Below the pieces are notes generated by a model. It saw only the letters and a program-made list of their open reading frames with translations, was not told the DNA's origin and made no database searches. This document shows positions 54,189 to 63,175 of a stretch of 64,000 nt of DNA, one piece after another. Within the stretch, counting starts at the first letter, position 1, and each line of letters begins with the position of its first letter. Both the position numbers and the translations under genes were made by a program. Origin of the DNA: Bacillus sp. Cs-700 (GTDB lineage: Bacteria > Bacillota > Bacilli > Bacillales > Guptibacillaceae). Where the stretch lies: the NCBI RefSeq assembly GCF_011082085.1, contig NZ_CP041063.1, forward strand, positions 1,674,001-1,738,000, given 5' to 3'.

Positions 54189-55529
54189 ATGAAATCAAAT
54201 GATCAATGGTCGTCAAGATTCGGATTTATTCTGGCTTCAGCTGGGTCAGCAATCGGGCTTGGTGCACTGTGGAAATTTCCATATATGGCAGGTACAAACG
54301 GTGGAGCAGCGTTTTTCCTTGTTTTTCTTCTTTTCACTGTTTTAGTCGGAGCACCGATGCTACTTGCTGAATTTGTCGTTGGCCGACACTCCCAACAAAA
54401 CGCCGTTTCTTCTTATCAGTCGATTTCTGGTAGTACAAAATGGAAATGGCTCGGATATCTCGGCGTAACGGCATCCTTCATTATCTTATCCTTCTATAGT
54501 GTTATTGGTGGATGGGTGATTACGTACTTAACGAGAAGCTTCTCAGGATCTCTTACCGGACTTCCGAATAGCCGCTATGAAGAACTATTCGGAGAAATTA
54601 TCGGCAGTCCTTCAACAGCACTCCTGACACAAGCGTTATTCCTAGCGATAACCGTAGCGATCGTGCAATTTGGGGTTCAAAAAGGAATCGAAACAGCAAG
54701 CCGTTATATGATGCCAGCCCTTTTTATTCTTTTTCTAGTGCTTGTTGTTCGTTCTCTTTCTCTTGACGGTGCAATGGAGGGCGTTTCTTTCTTCCTGAAA
54801 CCTGATTTCTCGATGCTATCAGCCGAAGGCGTTCTAGACGCGCTTGGTCAATCGTTCTTCGCGCTCAGTGTCGGTATATCCTTAATGGTGACGTACAGCT
54901 CTTACCTTGATAAAAAAGCTGACCTCACCGGTTCCGTTGTTTCAGTCGTTAGTCTAAACGTATTAATCTCATTTCTTGCTGGACTTGCCATCTTCCCTGC
55001 TGTCTTCGCATTTGGCTTTGAACCAACAGAAGGACCTGGACTTATTTTCACCGTTCTTCCTGCAGTGTTTAACCAAATGGCGTTTGGCGGATTGTTTTTT
55101 ACCGTCTTTCTAGCGCTTTTGCTCTTTGCAACGTTAACTTCTGCTTTTTCTTTGATGGAGATTATCGTTTCTACGGTAACGCGCGGTGAAGGAAAGCGTA
55201 AAAAAGCATCCTGGATCGCAGGATTATGCGTATTCTTACTTGGAATTCCATCCGCTTTGTCATTCGGTGTTCTTGGAGACATTTCCGTATTTGGCAGAAG
55301 CATTTTTGATACGATGGACTTTCTAGCAAGTAACTTATTAATGCCGATCGGGGCTCTCTTGATTTCTGTCTTTGTTTCTCGAAAAATGAAGCGAGAGATC
55401 CTGGCGGATGAAGTGATGATGTCTTCCAAAATAGGACGCGTGATCTTCCCCATCTGGTACGGACTCATACGTTATTTTGTCCCAGCAGCCATTACGATCG
55501 TACTGATTACATCGTTACTTTCATATTAA
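54189..55529 (+). CDS. Sodium-dependent SNF (neurotransmitter:sodium symporter) family transporter
   Basis: A 446-residue membrane protein with about 11-12 helices. The first helix SRFGFILASAGSAIGLGALWKFPYMAGTNGG holds the sodium and substrate site of the NSS family (LeuT, MetP). It likely imports an amino acid with Na+, fitting a sodium-adapted organism. Start ATG at 54189 after GAGGTG; 28 further upstream codons would overlap the promoter. Single gene. Confidence 0.9.
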   Translation: MKSNDQWSSRFGFILASAGSAIGLGALWKFPYMAGTNGGAAFFLVFLLFTVLVGAPMLLAEFVVGRHSQQNAVSSYQSISGSTKWKWLGYLGVTASFIILSFYSVIGGWVITYLTRSFSGSLTGLPNSRYEELFGEIIGSPSTALLTQALFLAITVAIVQFGVQKGIETASRYMMPALFILFLVLVVRSLSLDGAMEGVSFFLKPDFSMLSAEGVLDALGQSFFALSVGISLMVTYSSYLDKKADLTGSVVSVVSLNVLISFLAGLAIFPAVFAFGFEPTEGPGLIFTVLPAVFNQMAFGGLFFTVFLALLLFATLTSAFSLMEIIVSTVTRGEGKRKKASWIAGLCVFLLGIPSALSFGVLGDISVFGRSIFDTMDFLASNLLMPIGALLISVFVSRKMKREILADEVMMSSKIGRVIFPIWYGLIRYFVPAAITIVLITSLLSY

Positions 55530-55607
55530 TTTTAAAAAAGAGGTATATTCTTCATATGATCTGGGAATAACAGAAGTAGTAAGCTATCTATATTCCCCCT
55601 TTTGAAA

Positions 55608-55634
55608 GACGAGGCCAACGCCTCGTCTCTTTTT
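55608..55634 (+). terminator. Terminator of the SNF transporter gene
   Basis: GACGAGGC-CAAC-GCCTCGTC followed by TCTTTTTTT. Confidence 0.9.
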
Positions 55635-55723
55635 TTGTCTTCAAACGATCTTCTCTCATACGTCAACTAGGATAAACTTCACCTAAGTAAGCCAAACTTT
55701 AAATAGCTAATGCAGGAGAGGAG

Positions 55724-56563
55724 ATGAAGAGTGTGTTCGAAACTAGGAAAGAAAAAGTACAACTCGACAAAGTGACATTGTCTTATGAGTATTACAAACA
55801 CCCGAACCAAAAAGCTCAAACACTGGTCTTCATCCATGGATTCCTTTCCTCTTCTTATAGTTTCCGCAAACTTTTTCCTCTTCTTCATGATCATTACAGT
55901 TTATTGAGCTTTGATTTACCTGGATTTGGTGAGAGTGAAAAAAACTGTGACATCCATTACTCCTTACATGAGTATGCCGCTCTCACCAACCGCCTTTTAG
56001 AAAAAATGCAAATTTCTAAAGTGGTCTTGATCGGTCATTCGATGGGCGGTCAAATCGCGCTTCGTACTTGTATCCAGCACCCAGAGCGCGTTGAGAAACT
56101 GATTCTTTTATGTAGCTCAAGCTATATTAAATCATCATCGCTAGGACTGAGAGTTTGTTCTTATCTTCCTTTTTTTCCATACTGCCTCAGCTTATCAATG
56201 AACGCCATTAATTTAAGAAAAAACTTCGAACACCTTGTTTATGATCGGAAGCTTCTGACTCAACAAGTGATTGACGGCTATACGATAAGTTTTAATGAAA
56301 AAGGATTTTTCTTGGCACTAAGTCGACTGATCAGGGATCGGGAAGAAGATTTAGCTTCGACAACGCTAAACAAAATCAACTTTCCGATTCTATTAATTTG
56401 GGGAAGCAATGACCGTCTTGTCCCACTTCGGGTAGGAGAACGCATGAAAAAAGACCTGCCGGACGCAGATCTCCTTGTTTTCTCTCATACCGGTCATTTA
56501 ATACCGGAAGAAAGACCTCTCGAAACATCAAAGGCAATTCAACATTTCCTTCATGAAAAATAA
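55724..56563 (+). CDS. Alpha/beta hydrolase
   Basis: A 279-residue cytoplasmic hydrolase. The oxyanion segment is LVFIHGFLSSSYSFRKL. The nucleophile elbow GHSMGG (Ser near 105), an acid near 223 in LIWGSNDRLVP and His in FSHTGHLIPEERP (~residue 258) complete the triad. A cap domain lies at ~125-200. The substrate is unknown; relatives include esterases and haloalkane-dehalogenase-like enzymes. The start at 55724 follows AGGAGAGGAG closely; GTG 55733 is an alternative. The stop codon is embedded in the terminator hairpin. Confidence 0.88.
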   Translation: MKSVFETRKEKVQLDKVTLSYEYYKHPNQKAQTLVFIHGFLSSSYSFRKLFPLLHDHYSLLSFDLPGFGESEKNCDIHYSLHEYAALTNRLLEKMQISKVVLIGHSMGGQIALRTCIQHPERVEKLILLCSSSYIKSSSLGLRVCSYLPFFPYCLSLSMNAINLRKNFEHLVYDRKLLTQQVIDGYTISFNEKGFFLALSRLIRDREEDLASTTLNKINFPILLIWGSNDRLVPLRVGERMKKDLPDADLLVFSHTGHLIPEERPLETSKAIQHFLHEK

Positions 56564-56586
56564 CGGCGCCTCGAGGCGCCGTTATT
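56559..56586. terminator. 28-bp perfect palindrome shared by two convergent genes
   Basis: AATAACGGCGCCTC and its reverse complement. It includes the hydrolase stop codon, and the last codons of the leftward gene also fall in it. It serves as a bidirectional terminator with AAAA/TTTATT flanks. Confidence 0.8.
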
Positions 56587-56911
56587 TATTTGGAACCAAT
56601 TGTGGTTCTTCTTTTAGTAAGATACTTAAGAACCCAGAAGTTACGAGAAAGGCAGCTGGTATAATATAAAAAATCGACAGAAATATGATTCCGCCTGCCG
56701 CTGAAACAAGCAGACTGAAGCCTCCTATAATCGGTCTTGTTTTCACAAAATAACAGCCCAATACGGCAAATGCGGGAAAAATAAATGCAGTTAGAAATGA
56801 AATATCTTTGACTTGAATTAGAGGTATCACATTAAACCTTGAGAGCACTGCTGCGATAATGCCAAGAACACATCCTGCAACGGCCAGTTTAAACATGCGT
56901 TTTTGTTTCAT
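56582..56911 (-). CDS. Small membrane protein, DUF4064-like
   Basis: A 109-residue protein with three hydrophobic helices: LAVAGCVLGIIAAVLSRF, ISFLTAFIFPAFAVLGCYFV and GGFSLLVSAAGGIIFLSIFYIIPAAFLVTSGFL. The pattern resembles DUF4064, without strong motifs. The function is unknown. GAGAGGG precedes the ATG. Possibly related to the divergent lia genes, but separated by 395 bp. Confidence 0.65.
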   Translation of the reverse strand: MKQKRMFKLAVAGCVLGIIAAVLSRFNVIPLIQVKDISFLTAFIFPAFAVLGCYFVKTRPIIGGFSLLVSAAGGIIFLSIFYIIPAAFLVTSGFLSILLKEEPQLVPNK

Positions 56912-57306
56912 TTTATTCCCTCTCTCATTTTAAACCTTACTCTTCTTATATCAATCTATTCGAGTTAAAAGCGCTTCATCCTTCTGTTATTCTATATTTC
57001 CACTAATCGTTTTTATTTTAACATGAAATTTCAGTCTTAAGGCGGAGTAAACTTCAATCGGAAGCAACTCCCACTGTCCTTCATCTTGATATACACTAGA
57101 GTTAACAGGCTGCCATTATCGTAACAGTGTTTCATGCTAGATACTAGTATCAAATGAGACCAGTCTATCTCAACATTCCCTAAAAAGGAAAGTATTTCTT
57201 TAAGATTATCGTAGTATAAAGACTTATTCAGAAATATGGCAGGAAATAAACATACTGCTGTCAAATATGTTCACTCATAGGAGAAAGCAGGAATTGGGGA
57301 GATTAC
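56912..57306. other. Intergenic region upstream of liaF
   Basis: 395 bp that should hold the liaFSR promoter. No clear LiaR box was seen. A leftward 75-codon frame (57264-57037) has no ribosome site and is rejected. The stretch at 57031-57054 resembles 52922-52945. Confidence 0.4.
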
Positions 57307-58026
57307 ATGAAACGAATTCAAACAGGACGATTCCTCGTAGCAACTTTCTTTGTTGGTCTCGGAATTTTTCTTCTTCTTATAAATCTCGGCATTATTTCCA
57401 TGGAAATGACGGAAGCGATTGTCTTCTTTTATCCTTTTTTGTTGCTTCTGCTCGGAGGGAAATATCTTTTGGAGGCATTAATGCCTTCCATGAAACGAAA
57501 AAAATGGACAACAGGCACCCTTCTATTCATTATAGGACTTCTTCTCGTTCTTGATCGTTTTGACGTGATTCAGTTTAGTCTTTGGAACATCTGGAAATTA
57601 TGGCCACTTATTTTTGTTTTGATTGGTTTAAAAATACTCGGACAGTTTCGAAAAAGCCAGGGATTTAGTCTAGTCAGGGACCATTCTTATAACAAGCCAA
57701 ATTGGGAAGTTCACTCGTTGAATGACTGGAGCTTTGTATGCGACTACGATTTTGATTTTTCGACAACCCTTATTCCAGAAGAAGAAGTCGTCATTAATCT
57801 ATCCGGTTTTGTTGGTGACATTAATGTGATCCTTCCAGAAGATCTTCCATTTCGAATCGATGGAAGCGCCCACGTGTTATCCGCAACAATCGATAAACAT
57901 AATCAGGACAACGTCGGTAAAGGACATGCGATCACTTACAAAACGGATGATTTTGACGATGCGCTTCAGCGAATCGTGTTTTATCTTGATTTTTCCGTGC
58001 TTGATTTACGAGTTGATCGGATTTAA
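57307..58026 (+). CDS. liaF: LiaF-like inhibitor of the LiaRS system
   Basis: A 239-residue membrane protein. About four helices (residues ~8-110) precede a soluble C-terminal domain of the cell-wall-active antibiotics response family (DUF2154), with INLSGFVGDINVILPEDLPFRIDG. LiaF keeps the kinase LiaS inactive until envelope stress by bacitracin, nisin or daptomycin-like agents. GGGGAG precedes the ATG. First gene of liaFSR, with 17 bp to liaS. The usual effector genes liaIH are not upstream. Confidence 0.9.
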   Translation: MKRIQTGRFLVATFFVGLGIFLLLINLGIISMEMTEAIVFFYPFLLLLLGGKYLLEALMPSMKRKKWTTGTLLFIIGLLLVLDRFDVIQFSLWNIWKLWPLIFVLIGLKILGQFRKSQGFSLVRDHSYNKPNWEVHSLNDWSFVCDYDFDFSTTLIPEEEVVINLSGFVGDINVILPEDLPFRIDGSAHVLSATIDKHNQDNVGKGHAITYKTDDFDDALQRIVFYLDFSVLDLRVDRI

Positions 58027-58043
58027 AGGAAGGTGCAATCAAT

Positions 58044-59072
58044 GTGAACAAATCCACTTTACGATGGAAGTTACTTAAGTCGATTCTTTTTACAGCTCTT
58101 TTTACAGGAATTCTTTATTTCCTCTTTGTCCAAATAGGGTTATTTCTTCATCCCGGGTTTGTATCGCTCTGGTTTAGCTTACTTTCTCCTCTCTTCGTCA
58201 TGTTGCTAGTGATCGTATTGGGAAGTTACTTTAGCTACAAAGATACGCTCTCGATCCGAAACCGTCTTGAAGATATTTCCACGCAAATCATCACGCTATC
58301 GAGAGGAAGATTTACTGAAAAGATAAAACTTAATGAAGAGGATGAAATTGGACGGATTAGCTTCGAGTTAAATGAACTCACTGACAAACTACAGAAGCAG
58401 GTAACCTCTCTCCAAAATTTAGCGAATCAGAAAGCTGACTTAGCCGAAAAAGCGAGGGGGGCTGCCATTATTGAAGAACGTCAGCGCCTTGCTCGAGACC
58501 TTCACGATGCTGTTAGTCAACAGCTGTTTGCCTTAAATATGATGTCTTCTGCTTCTATTAAAATGATGGACCGCGACATCGAAACAGCCAAATCCCAAAT
58601 GGTCGATGTGGCAGACCTCGCTAGTAAAGCACAAGTCGAAATGAGAGCGCTTCTCCTTCACCTTCGTCCGATTCATCTATCAGAAGATACTCTCTGTGTC
58701 GGCATCAGAAAGCTTGTAGATGAACTCGAAAAAAAATCTGGCGTCACTTTCCACCTTACACTTGATGAACTACCGGAACTTCCTGGTGGAATTGAAGAGA
58801 ACTTATTCCGTATTGTCCAAGAAAGTCTCGGAAATGCTTTGCGCCACGCTGAAGCTTCTGTGATTCGAATTACTGTGAAACTTAAGAAAAAACAATTTTT
58901 ATTACATATCAAGGATAATGGAAAAGGGTTTGAAATGAATGAAAATAAAAAAGGTGCATACGGCCTCGATTCAATGCAAGAACGTAGTGATGAAATCGGT
59001 GGGCAGTTTCGTGTCTCATCTCGTCCAGATGAAGGCACATTAGTCGAAGTAAGTGTGCCATTGGAGGGATAA
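58044..59072 (+). CDS. liaS: Sensor histidine kinase LiaS
   Basis: A 342-residue NarL-group kinase. Two N-terminal helices enclose a very short loop (intramembrane-sensing type), followed by HAMP (~60-115). The H-box is ERQRLARDLHDAVSQQLFALNMM (His near 153) and the ATPase is in NALRHAEASVIR and DNGKGFEM. Start GTG at 58044 with AAGGAAGGTG before it. It would phosphorylate LiaR under control of LiaF. Confidence 0.93.
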   Translation: MNKSTLRWKLLKSILFTALFTGILYFLFVQIGLFLHPGFVSLWFSLLSPLFVMLLVIVLGSYFSYKDTLSIRNRLEDISTQIITLSRGRFTEKIKLNEEDEIGRISFELNELTDKLQKQVTSLQNLANQKADLAEKARGAAIIEERQRLARDLHDAVSQQLFALNMMSSASIKMMDRDIETAKSQMVDVADLASKAQVEMRALLLHLRPIHLSEDTLCVGIRKLVDELEKKSGVTFHLTLDELPELPGGIEENLFRIVQESLGNALRHAEASVIRITVKLKKKQFLLHIKDNGKGFEMNENKKGAYGLDSMQERSDEIGGQFRVSSRPDEGTLVEVSVPLEG

Positions 59073-59074
59073 CC

Positions 59075-59716
59075 TTGACAGATCAAATTAAAATGATGAT
59101 AGTGGATGATCATGATATGGTACGTAAAGGGTTAAAAGCGTATCTACTAACGGAGCCTGATTTCCAAATTATTGGCGAAGGTGCAAATGGCAAAGAAGCA
59201 GTATCGCTCGCAAATGAGCTTCATCCTGACGTGATTTTAATGGATCTCATTATGCCGAAAATGACGGGCATTGAAGCGACAAAAGAAATAATGGCCACTC
59301 TTCCAAATACAAAAATTATTATTATCACGAGCTTCTACGATGATGAACAAGTTTTCCCTGCCATTGAAGCAGGCGCTTTTAGCTACTTGCTTAAAACAGC
59401 CTCAGCAGATGAAATCATCACTACGATTCGAAAAGCGATTCAAGATGAAAGCGTCATCGAGCAGAAAGTGGCGCAAAAAATGATGAATCAACTACGTTCA
59501 AAACCTAAGACACCCCTACATGAAGAATTAACTAAAAGAGAAAAAGAAGTTCTTCTTTTAATTGGTGAAGGAAAAACAAATAGCCAAATTGCAGAAGAAT
59601 TGTATATTGGATTAAAAACGGTTAAAACCCACGTTAGTAATATCCTTGGAAAACTCGGTGTAAATGATCGCACCCAGGCCGCTGTATACGCCATCCGAAA
59701 CGGTATGGTTCGATAA
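59075..59716 (+). CDS. liaR: Response regulator LiaR
   Basis: A 213-residue NarL-type regulator. The receiver domain has acidic pair DDHD near 11, the phosphoacceptor Asp in DVILMDLIMPKM (~55) and Lys in LLKTAS (~105). The LuxR helix-turn-helix is LTKREKEVLLLIGEGKTNSQIAEELYIGLKTVKTHVSNIL. The start is TTG at 59075 with GGAGGG, two bases after liaS. Targets in this genome are unknown. Confidence 0.94.
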   Translation: MTDQIKMMIVDDHDMVRKGLKAYLLTEPDFQIIGEGANGKEAVSLANELHPDVILMDLIMPKMTGIEATKEIMATLPNTKIIIITSFYDDEQVFPAIEAGAFSYLLKTASADEIITTIRKAIQDESVIEQKVAQKMMNQLRSKPKTPLHEELTKREKEVLLLIGEGKTNSQIAEELYIGLKTVKTHVSNILGKLGVNDRTQAAVYAIRNGMVR

Positions 59717-59797
59717 GCAAACCTGCTTGTTTTTGACACCTCTCTCAATCCCTACGCATTTACTATAATGAGTAGCGATTTAAGGAGGAAACAAGCA

Positions 59798-60679
59798 ATG
59801 GCAGACGATTATAAAAAATGGTCAGAACTTCCGTATGCTGGTGAACAAAAGCCCCCTCATAATCCAGAAGAACCATATGCGGGATCGTGGCCGGACTACT
59901 ACCTTCGTAACCAGCCACCAGGACGTTTTACTACCCTTAGCGGAAAACCAATTCGACTCGATATCCAACACCCTTCATCAATTGATTGGGATAAGGAACT
60001 AAAAAAGGTCAAGCGTGCCAAGAAGCACCTTACACGAAAACAGGCAACGCTAGCAGAATATTGGGGAACAGGAGTAGCGAGTAAGCAATGGACACCAATT
60101 ATCGATAAACTTATTGACACATATGGTGTGACAGCTCCACGCGCAGCAAGAATTCTAGCCGCTACTTCAGCAGGTATGAATGATGCATTTACAACAGCCT
60201 GGTATTTAAAGTACCGCTGGAATGTTGCAAGACCAAACCAGCTAGACCATGAGTTAGAGACACTCCTCTGCACACCGAGACATCCGACATACCCATCCGG
60301 CCACGCGACGATTAGCGGAGCAACAGCCGAGATCTTATCCTACTTCTTTCCTACCGAAAAGGAGCGATTAGTTGAGCTCGCCAAAGAGTGTGCTGACTCA
60401 AGACTGTACGCTGGTGTTCATTTCCCTGTTGATAATGAAGAGGGGCTTCGTCTCGGGAAGCAAATTGGCTCGATCGTAGCTTCAGAGCTAAAGAAAGAAG
60501 AAAATAGTCGTGGTCAATCCATTGACGTTCCATACCGAGAAAATCGCCATGCGAAATTAACCCCTCCGCCATACAAACAGGTGATTGATTACAAATTTGA
60601 TTCAACCTGTGATTCAAGTACAGAAAACCCATTTATACATCAGCATGGCACACAACCAAAACCTAAACTCTTTTTCTAA
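59798..60679 (+). CDS. PAP2 / vanadium-dependent haloperoxidase-like phosphatase
   Basis: A 293-residue protein with the full acid-phosphatase triple motif: K-x6-RP in KYRWNVARP, PSGH in PTYPSGHATISG, and SR-x5-H in DSRLYAGVHFPVDNE. It has no membrane helices or signal peptide, unlike lipid phosphatases, so it resembles the soluble vanadate haloperoxidase-related group. Start ATG at 59798 with AAGGAGG; the longer frame starts inside non-coding sequence. Phosphatase versus haloperoxidase activity cannot be decided from sequence. Confidence 0.87.
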   Translation: MADDYKKWSELPYAGEQKPPHNPEEPYAGSWPDYYLRNQPPGRFTTLSGKPIRLDIQHPSSIDWDKELKKVKRAKKHLTRKQATLAEYWGTGVASKQWTPIIDKLIDTYGVTAPRAARILAATSAGMNDAFTTAWYLKYRWNVARPNQLDHELETLLCTPRHPTYPSGHATISGATAEILSYFFPTEKERLVELAKECADSRLYAGVHFPVDNEEGLRLGKQIGSIVASELKKEENSRGQSIDVPYRENRHAKLTPPPYKQVIDYKFDSTCDSSTENPFIHQHGTQPKPKLFF

Positions 60680-60697
60680 TAGTTCAATTGACCATTT

Positions 60698-60736
60698 AAA
60701 TCGAGTAAAGCTCGCAAAAGGAGCTTTACTCGATTT
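60698..60736 (+). terminator. Terminator of the PAP2-like gene
   Basis: AAATCGAGTAAAGCTC and its near-perfect reverse complement around a seven-base loop, followed by TCTCTTTG. Confidence 0.8.
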
Positions 60737-60813
60737 CTCTTTGTTCTTTCCGTACAAAATGAGATGGTTTCGTTATAATAGATGGAAGATTAGCAGATGA
60801 AAGGACTTTACAT

Positions 60814-61572
60814 ATGAAGCGCATATTTCTCTTGATCGCGTTGATCATTTCCGGATGTCAATCGCCTCAATCAGAGCAAGTCAATATAACCGTTGCCGCA
60901 GCTGCAAGTTTAAGCGATGCGATGAACGAGGTTAATTCCCTTTATGAAAAAGAACATCCTAATACAAACATCACATTAAATCTTGCTTCTTCAGGAGTAC
61001 TGGCCAACCAAATTAAACAGGGTGCTCCAATTGATGTGTTTGTTTCTGCATCCGAATCTCATTTTCAATCTGTGAAACAGGAAGATTTACTAAACCCTGA
61101 CTACCAGACTCCATTACTAAAGAATAAACTCGTACTTATTAAAAGCCGTTCATCTAATCTCGCAAATTTTGAACAATTAGCTTCCGGAAACGTGAAGCGA
61201 GTAGCGATTGGAATACCTGAAACTGTCCCTGCAGGAGCTTATGCGAAACAAGCACTAGAATTTTCGAACGTATGGGAGACTTTAAAAGAAGAGCTAATTT
61301 TCGGTAAGGATGTGCGTCAGGTATTAACATACGTTGAAACAGGCAATGCAGACGCAGGGATTGTGTATGAAACAGACTATCGTTCTTCTAAAAACGTAGA
61401 CCTTGTAGAAGAAGTTCCTGAACAAACTTATTCAACAATCATTTATCCAGCTGGCGTCGTCCGTGGTGCTCGTGAAGAAGCAACGAACTATTATACTTTC
61501 CTTCAAAGTAAAGAAGCAAAAGCGATTTTTGAATCATACGGTTTCCAAAGTGATGTGAGTGCCGATGACTGA
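60814..61572 (+). CDS. modA: Molybdate ABC transporter substrate-binding lipoprotein
   Basis: A 252-residue periplasmic-type receptor. The lipobox IISGC has Cys at 15. VAAAASLSDAMNEV is the first oxyanion loop and LASSGVLANQIKQGAPIDVFVSAS the second, with NADAGIVYETD near the C-terminus, all standard for ModA. It binds molybdate or tungstate. The modA stop overlaps the modB start (ATGACTGA), implying coupled translation. Confidence 0.93.
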   Translation: MKRIFLLIALIISGCQSPQSEQVNITVAAAASLSDAMNEVNSLYEKEHPNTNITLNLASSGVLANQIKQGAPIDVFVSASESHFQSVKQEDLLNPDYQTPLLKNKLVLIKSRSSNLANFEQLASGNVKRVAIGIPETVPAGAYAKQALEFSNVWETLKEELIFGKDVRQVLTYVETGNADAGIVYETDYRSSKNVDLVEEVPEQTYSTIIYPAGVVRGAREEATNYYTFLQSKEAKAIFESYGFQSDVSADD

Positions 61573-62224
61573 TTTCCTTGATCCTATTCTCATATCCTTG
61601 AAAATTTCGCTTGTGGCAAGCCTCATCGTAACGGTGTTAGGTATTTCGTTAAGTCGTCTTATGGCTGGAAGAACGTTTCGCGGAAAAAGCATGATCGATA
61701 CGATCATTATGCTACCACTCGTTCTTCCACCATCTGTCGTTGGGTTTATCTTACTCGTACTTTTTGGCGCTTCAAGCCCGGTCGGTCAGTGGATTGAAAC
61801 CATATTTCAGCACCCGCTTATTTTCACTTGGCAAGCCGGCGTAATCGCCGCAAGCGTCGTTGCGTTTCCTTTGATGTATCAATCTGCCAAGGTCGGTTTT
61901 GAAGCGGTGGATCGCGATATTGAAGACGCTGCTCGTGTAGATGGCGCAGGGAATTGGACCGTATTAAGAATGATTTCGATTCCGCTCGCTTCTAATGCTC
62001 TTATTTCTGGCATCATCTTAAGTTTTGCCCGCGCTTTAGGAGAATTTGGGGCAACGTTAATGTTCGCGGGCAACCTTCCTGGAAAAACACAAACAATGCC
62101 AACAGCGATTTATGTGGCCATTGATTCAGGTCAAATGAACCTTGCCTGGTCATGGGTTTTGGTCACCATCTTTCTTTCAACCGTTATGCTTTTACTTTCT
62201 TATCGTGTAACCGTCAAAATGTAA
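61565..62224 (+). CDS. modB: Molybdate ABC transporter permease
   Basis: A 219-residue membrane protein with about five helices and the EAA loop DRDIEDAARVDGAGNWTVLRMISIPL near residue 125. GEFGATLMFAGNLPGKTQTMP is the ModB signature. Start ATG at 61565 overlaps modA. No modC follows: the operon ends with a terminator, so the ATPase must be encoded elsewhere, as for the B. subtilis yvgL-yvgM pair. Confidence 0.93.
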   Translation: MTDFLDPILISLKISLVASLIVTVLGISLSRLMAGRTFRGKSMIDTIIMLPLVLPPSVVGFILLVLFGASSPVGQWIETIFQHPLIFTWQAGVIAASVVAFPLMYQSAKVGFEAVDRDIEDAARVDGAGNWTVLRMISIPLASNALISGIILSFARALGEFGATLMFAGNLPGKTQTMPTAIYVAIDSGQMNLAWSWVLVTIFLSTVMLLLSYRVTVKM

Positions 62225-62252
62225 AAAACTCGCTCAGCTGAGCGAGTTTTTT
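62223..62252. terminator. Perfect palindromic terminator of modAB
   Basis: AAAAAACTCGCTCAG and its reverse complement, able to act on both strands. It lies between the convergent modB and the acidic membrane protein gene. Confidence 0.92.
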
Positions 62253-62294
62253 ATACCATATGAGAGGCTTCATTTATACTACTAGCGCCTATCA

Positions 62295-63005
62295 TTACTC
62301 TTCCGCTTCGGCATCCGTATCTCCTTGCGTCGAGTAGAATTCCTTCCTCAAGTAGATTTTTTCAATCAAGGCTTCCTCTCCACCATCTTCTGTACCATAG
62401 ATTGTGACGTCTGAGAAACCTTCGATAAGGTAGAGCGTAACAGGCGTTTCAAATGGATTTGAACCTTTACGTAGCTCTTCTACCTCAAACCCCAAACTAG
62501 CAAGCAACAATCGATTATCTTCTAAGTATTGTAACCCTTCAGGAAAGTATGTCATGGAAATAGCGATATTATCTTTAAATAGCACTTCTCCGTTTTCAAA
62601 CGTCATTTTCAGCGGGTCCTTTTCATCTACCTCAATGTTCTTAGGAAATTGAGAAACAAATTCTTCTCTGGATAAACCGAGCAAGGATTTGGCATCGACA
62701 ATGAACTCAATCGAAGCAGGATCAAAGTCAATCTCTTCTTCAATCTGTGCTTCCTCTTCTTTTACTGCCTCAGGCGCTTCATCTTCATCTTTCTCAGCCT
62801 GTTCTGTCGTTTTATTGTCGGCAGAGCTCGATTCACCTGATGAAGAATCGACGAAAGCCGGAATGCCCCATACAACAATGTATAAAAGAAGCCAGAAACC
62901 AGCAAAAACTGCCGCTCTTTTCCTCGAAGATGTTACGAAGGGTTTCACTATGTTAGCGGCCATCAGCAAAAATGCGATAATGACCACTGCTTTCAAAAAA
63001 TCCAT
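62295..63005 (-). CDS. Membrane-anchored acidic protein of unknown function
   Basis: A 236-residue protein. Two N-terminal hydrophobic stretches (VVIIAFLLMAANIV and AAVFAGFWLLLYIVVW) are followed by a disordered Ser/Glu/Asp-rich linker (~52-95). A compact domain (~98-225) follows, beginning IEFIVDAKSLLGLSREEFVSQF. The layout (anchor, low-complexity spacer, external domain) suggests a surface-exposed sensor or binding protein. No family is recognised. GAGGTGAAGG precedes the ATG. Confidence 0.7.
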   Translation of the reverse strand: MDFLKAVVIIAFLLMAANIVKPFVTSSRKRAAVFAGFWLLLYIVVWGIPAFVDSSSGESSSADNKTTEQAEKDEDEAPEAVKEEEAQIEEEIDFDPASIEFIVDAKSLLGLSREEFVSQFPKNIEVDEKDPLKMTFENGEVLFKDNIAISMTYFPEGLQYLEDNRLLLASLGFEVEELRKGSNPFETPVTLYLIEGFSDVTIYGTEDGGEEALIEKIYLRKEFYSTQGDTDAEAEE

Positions 63006-63175
63006 GTTCCTTCACCTCACTATTAACTATAGAACCAATCGTTTCCCAAATACAATAGATTCTTCTTTAACTACTAAAACTTTTTCATGAGAATGAATTA
63101 TTGGTAAAAAGAAGGAAAAGCGTTCATTCTATCTAACTACACAAAGAGTAGTTATCATGAATAAGGAGGTTAATC

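Noticed and set aside
57037-57264. Leftward 75-codon frame between the DUF4064-like gene and liaF
   Set aside because: No ribosome binding site and no recognisable protein pattern. It lies in the expected liaF promoter region.
56912-57306. LiaR binding box upstream of liaF
   Set aside because: No palindrome matching the expected LiaR pattern could be found by eye.
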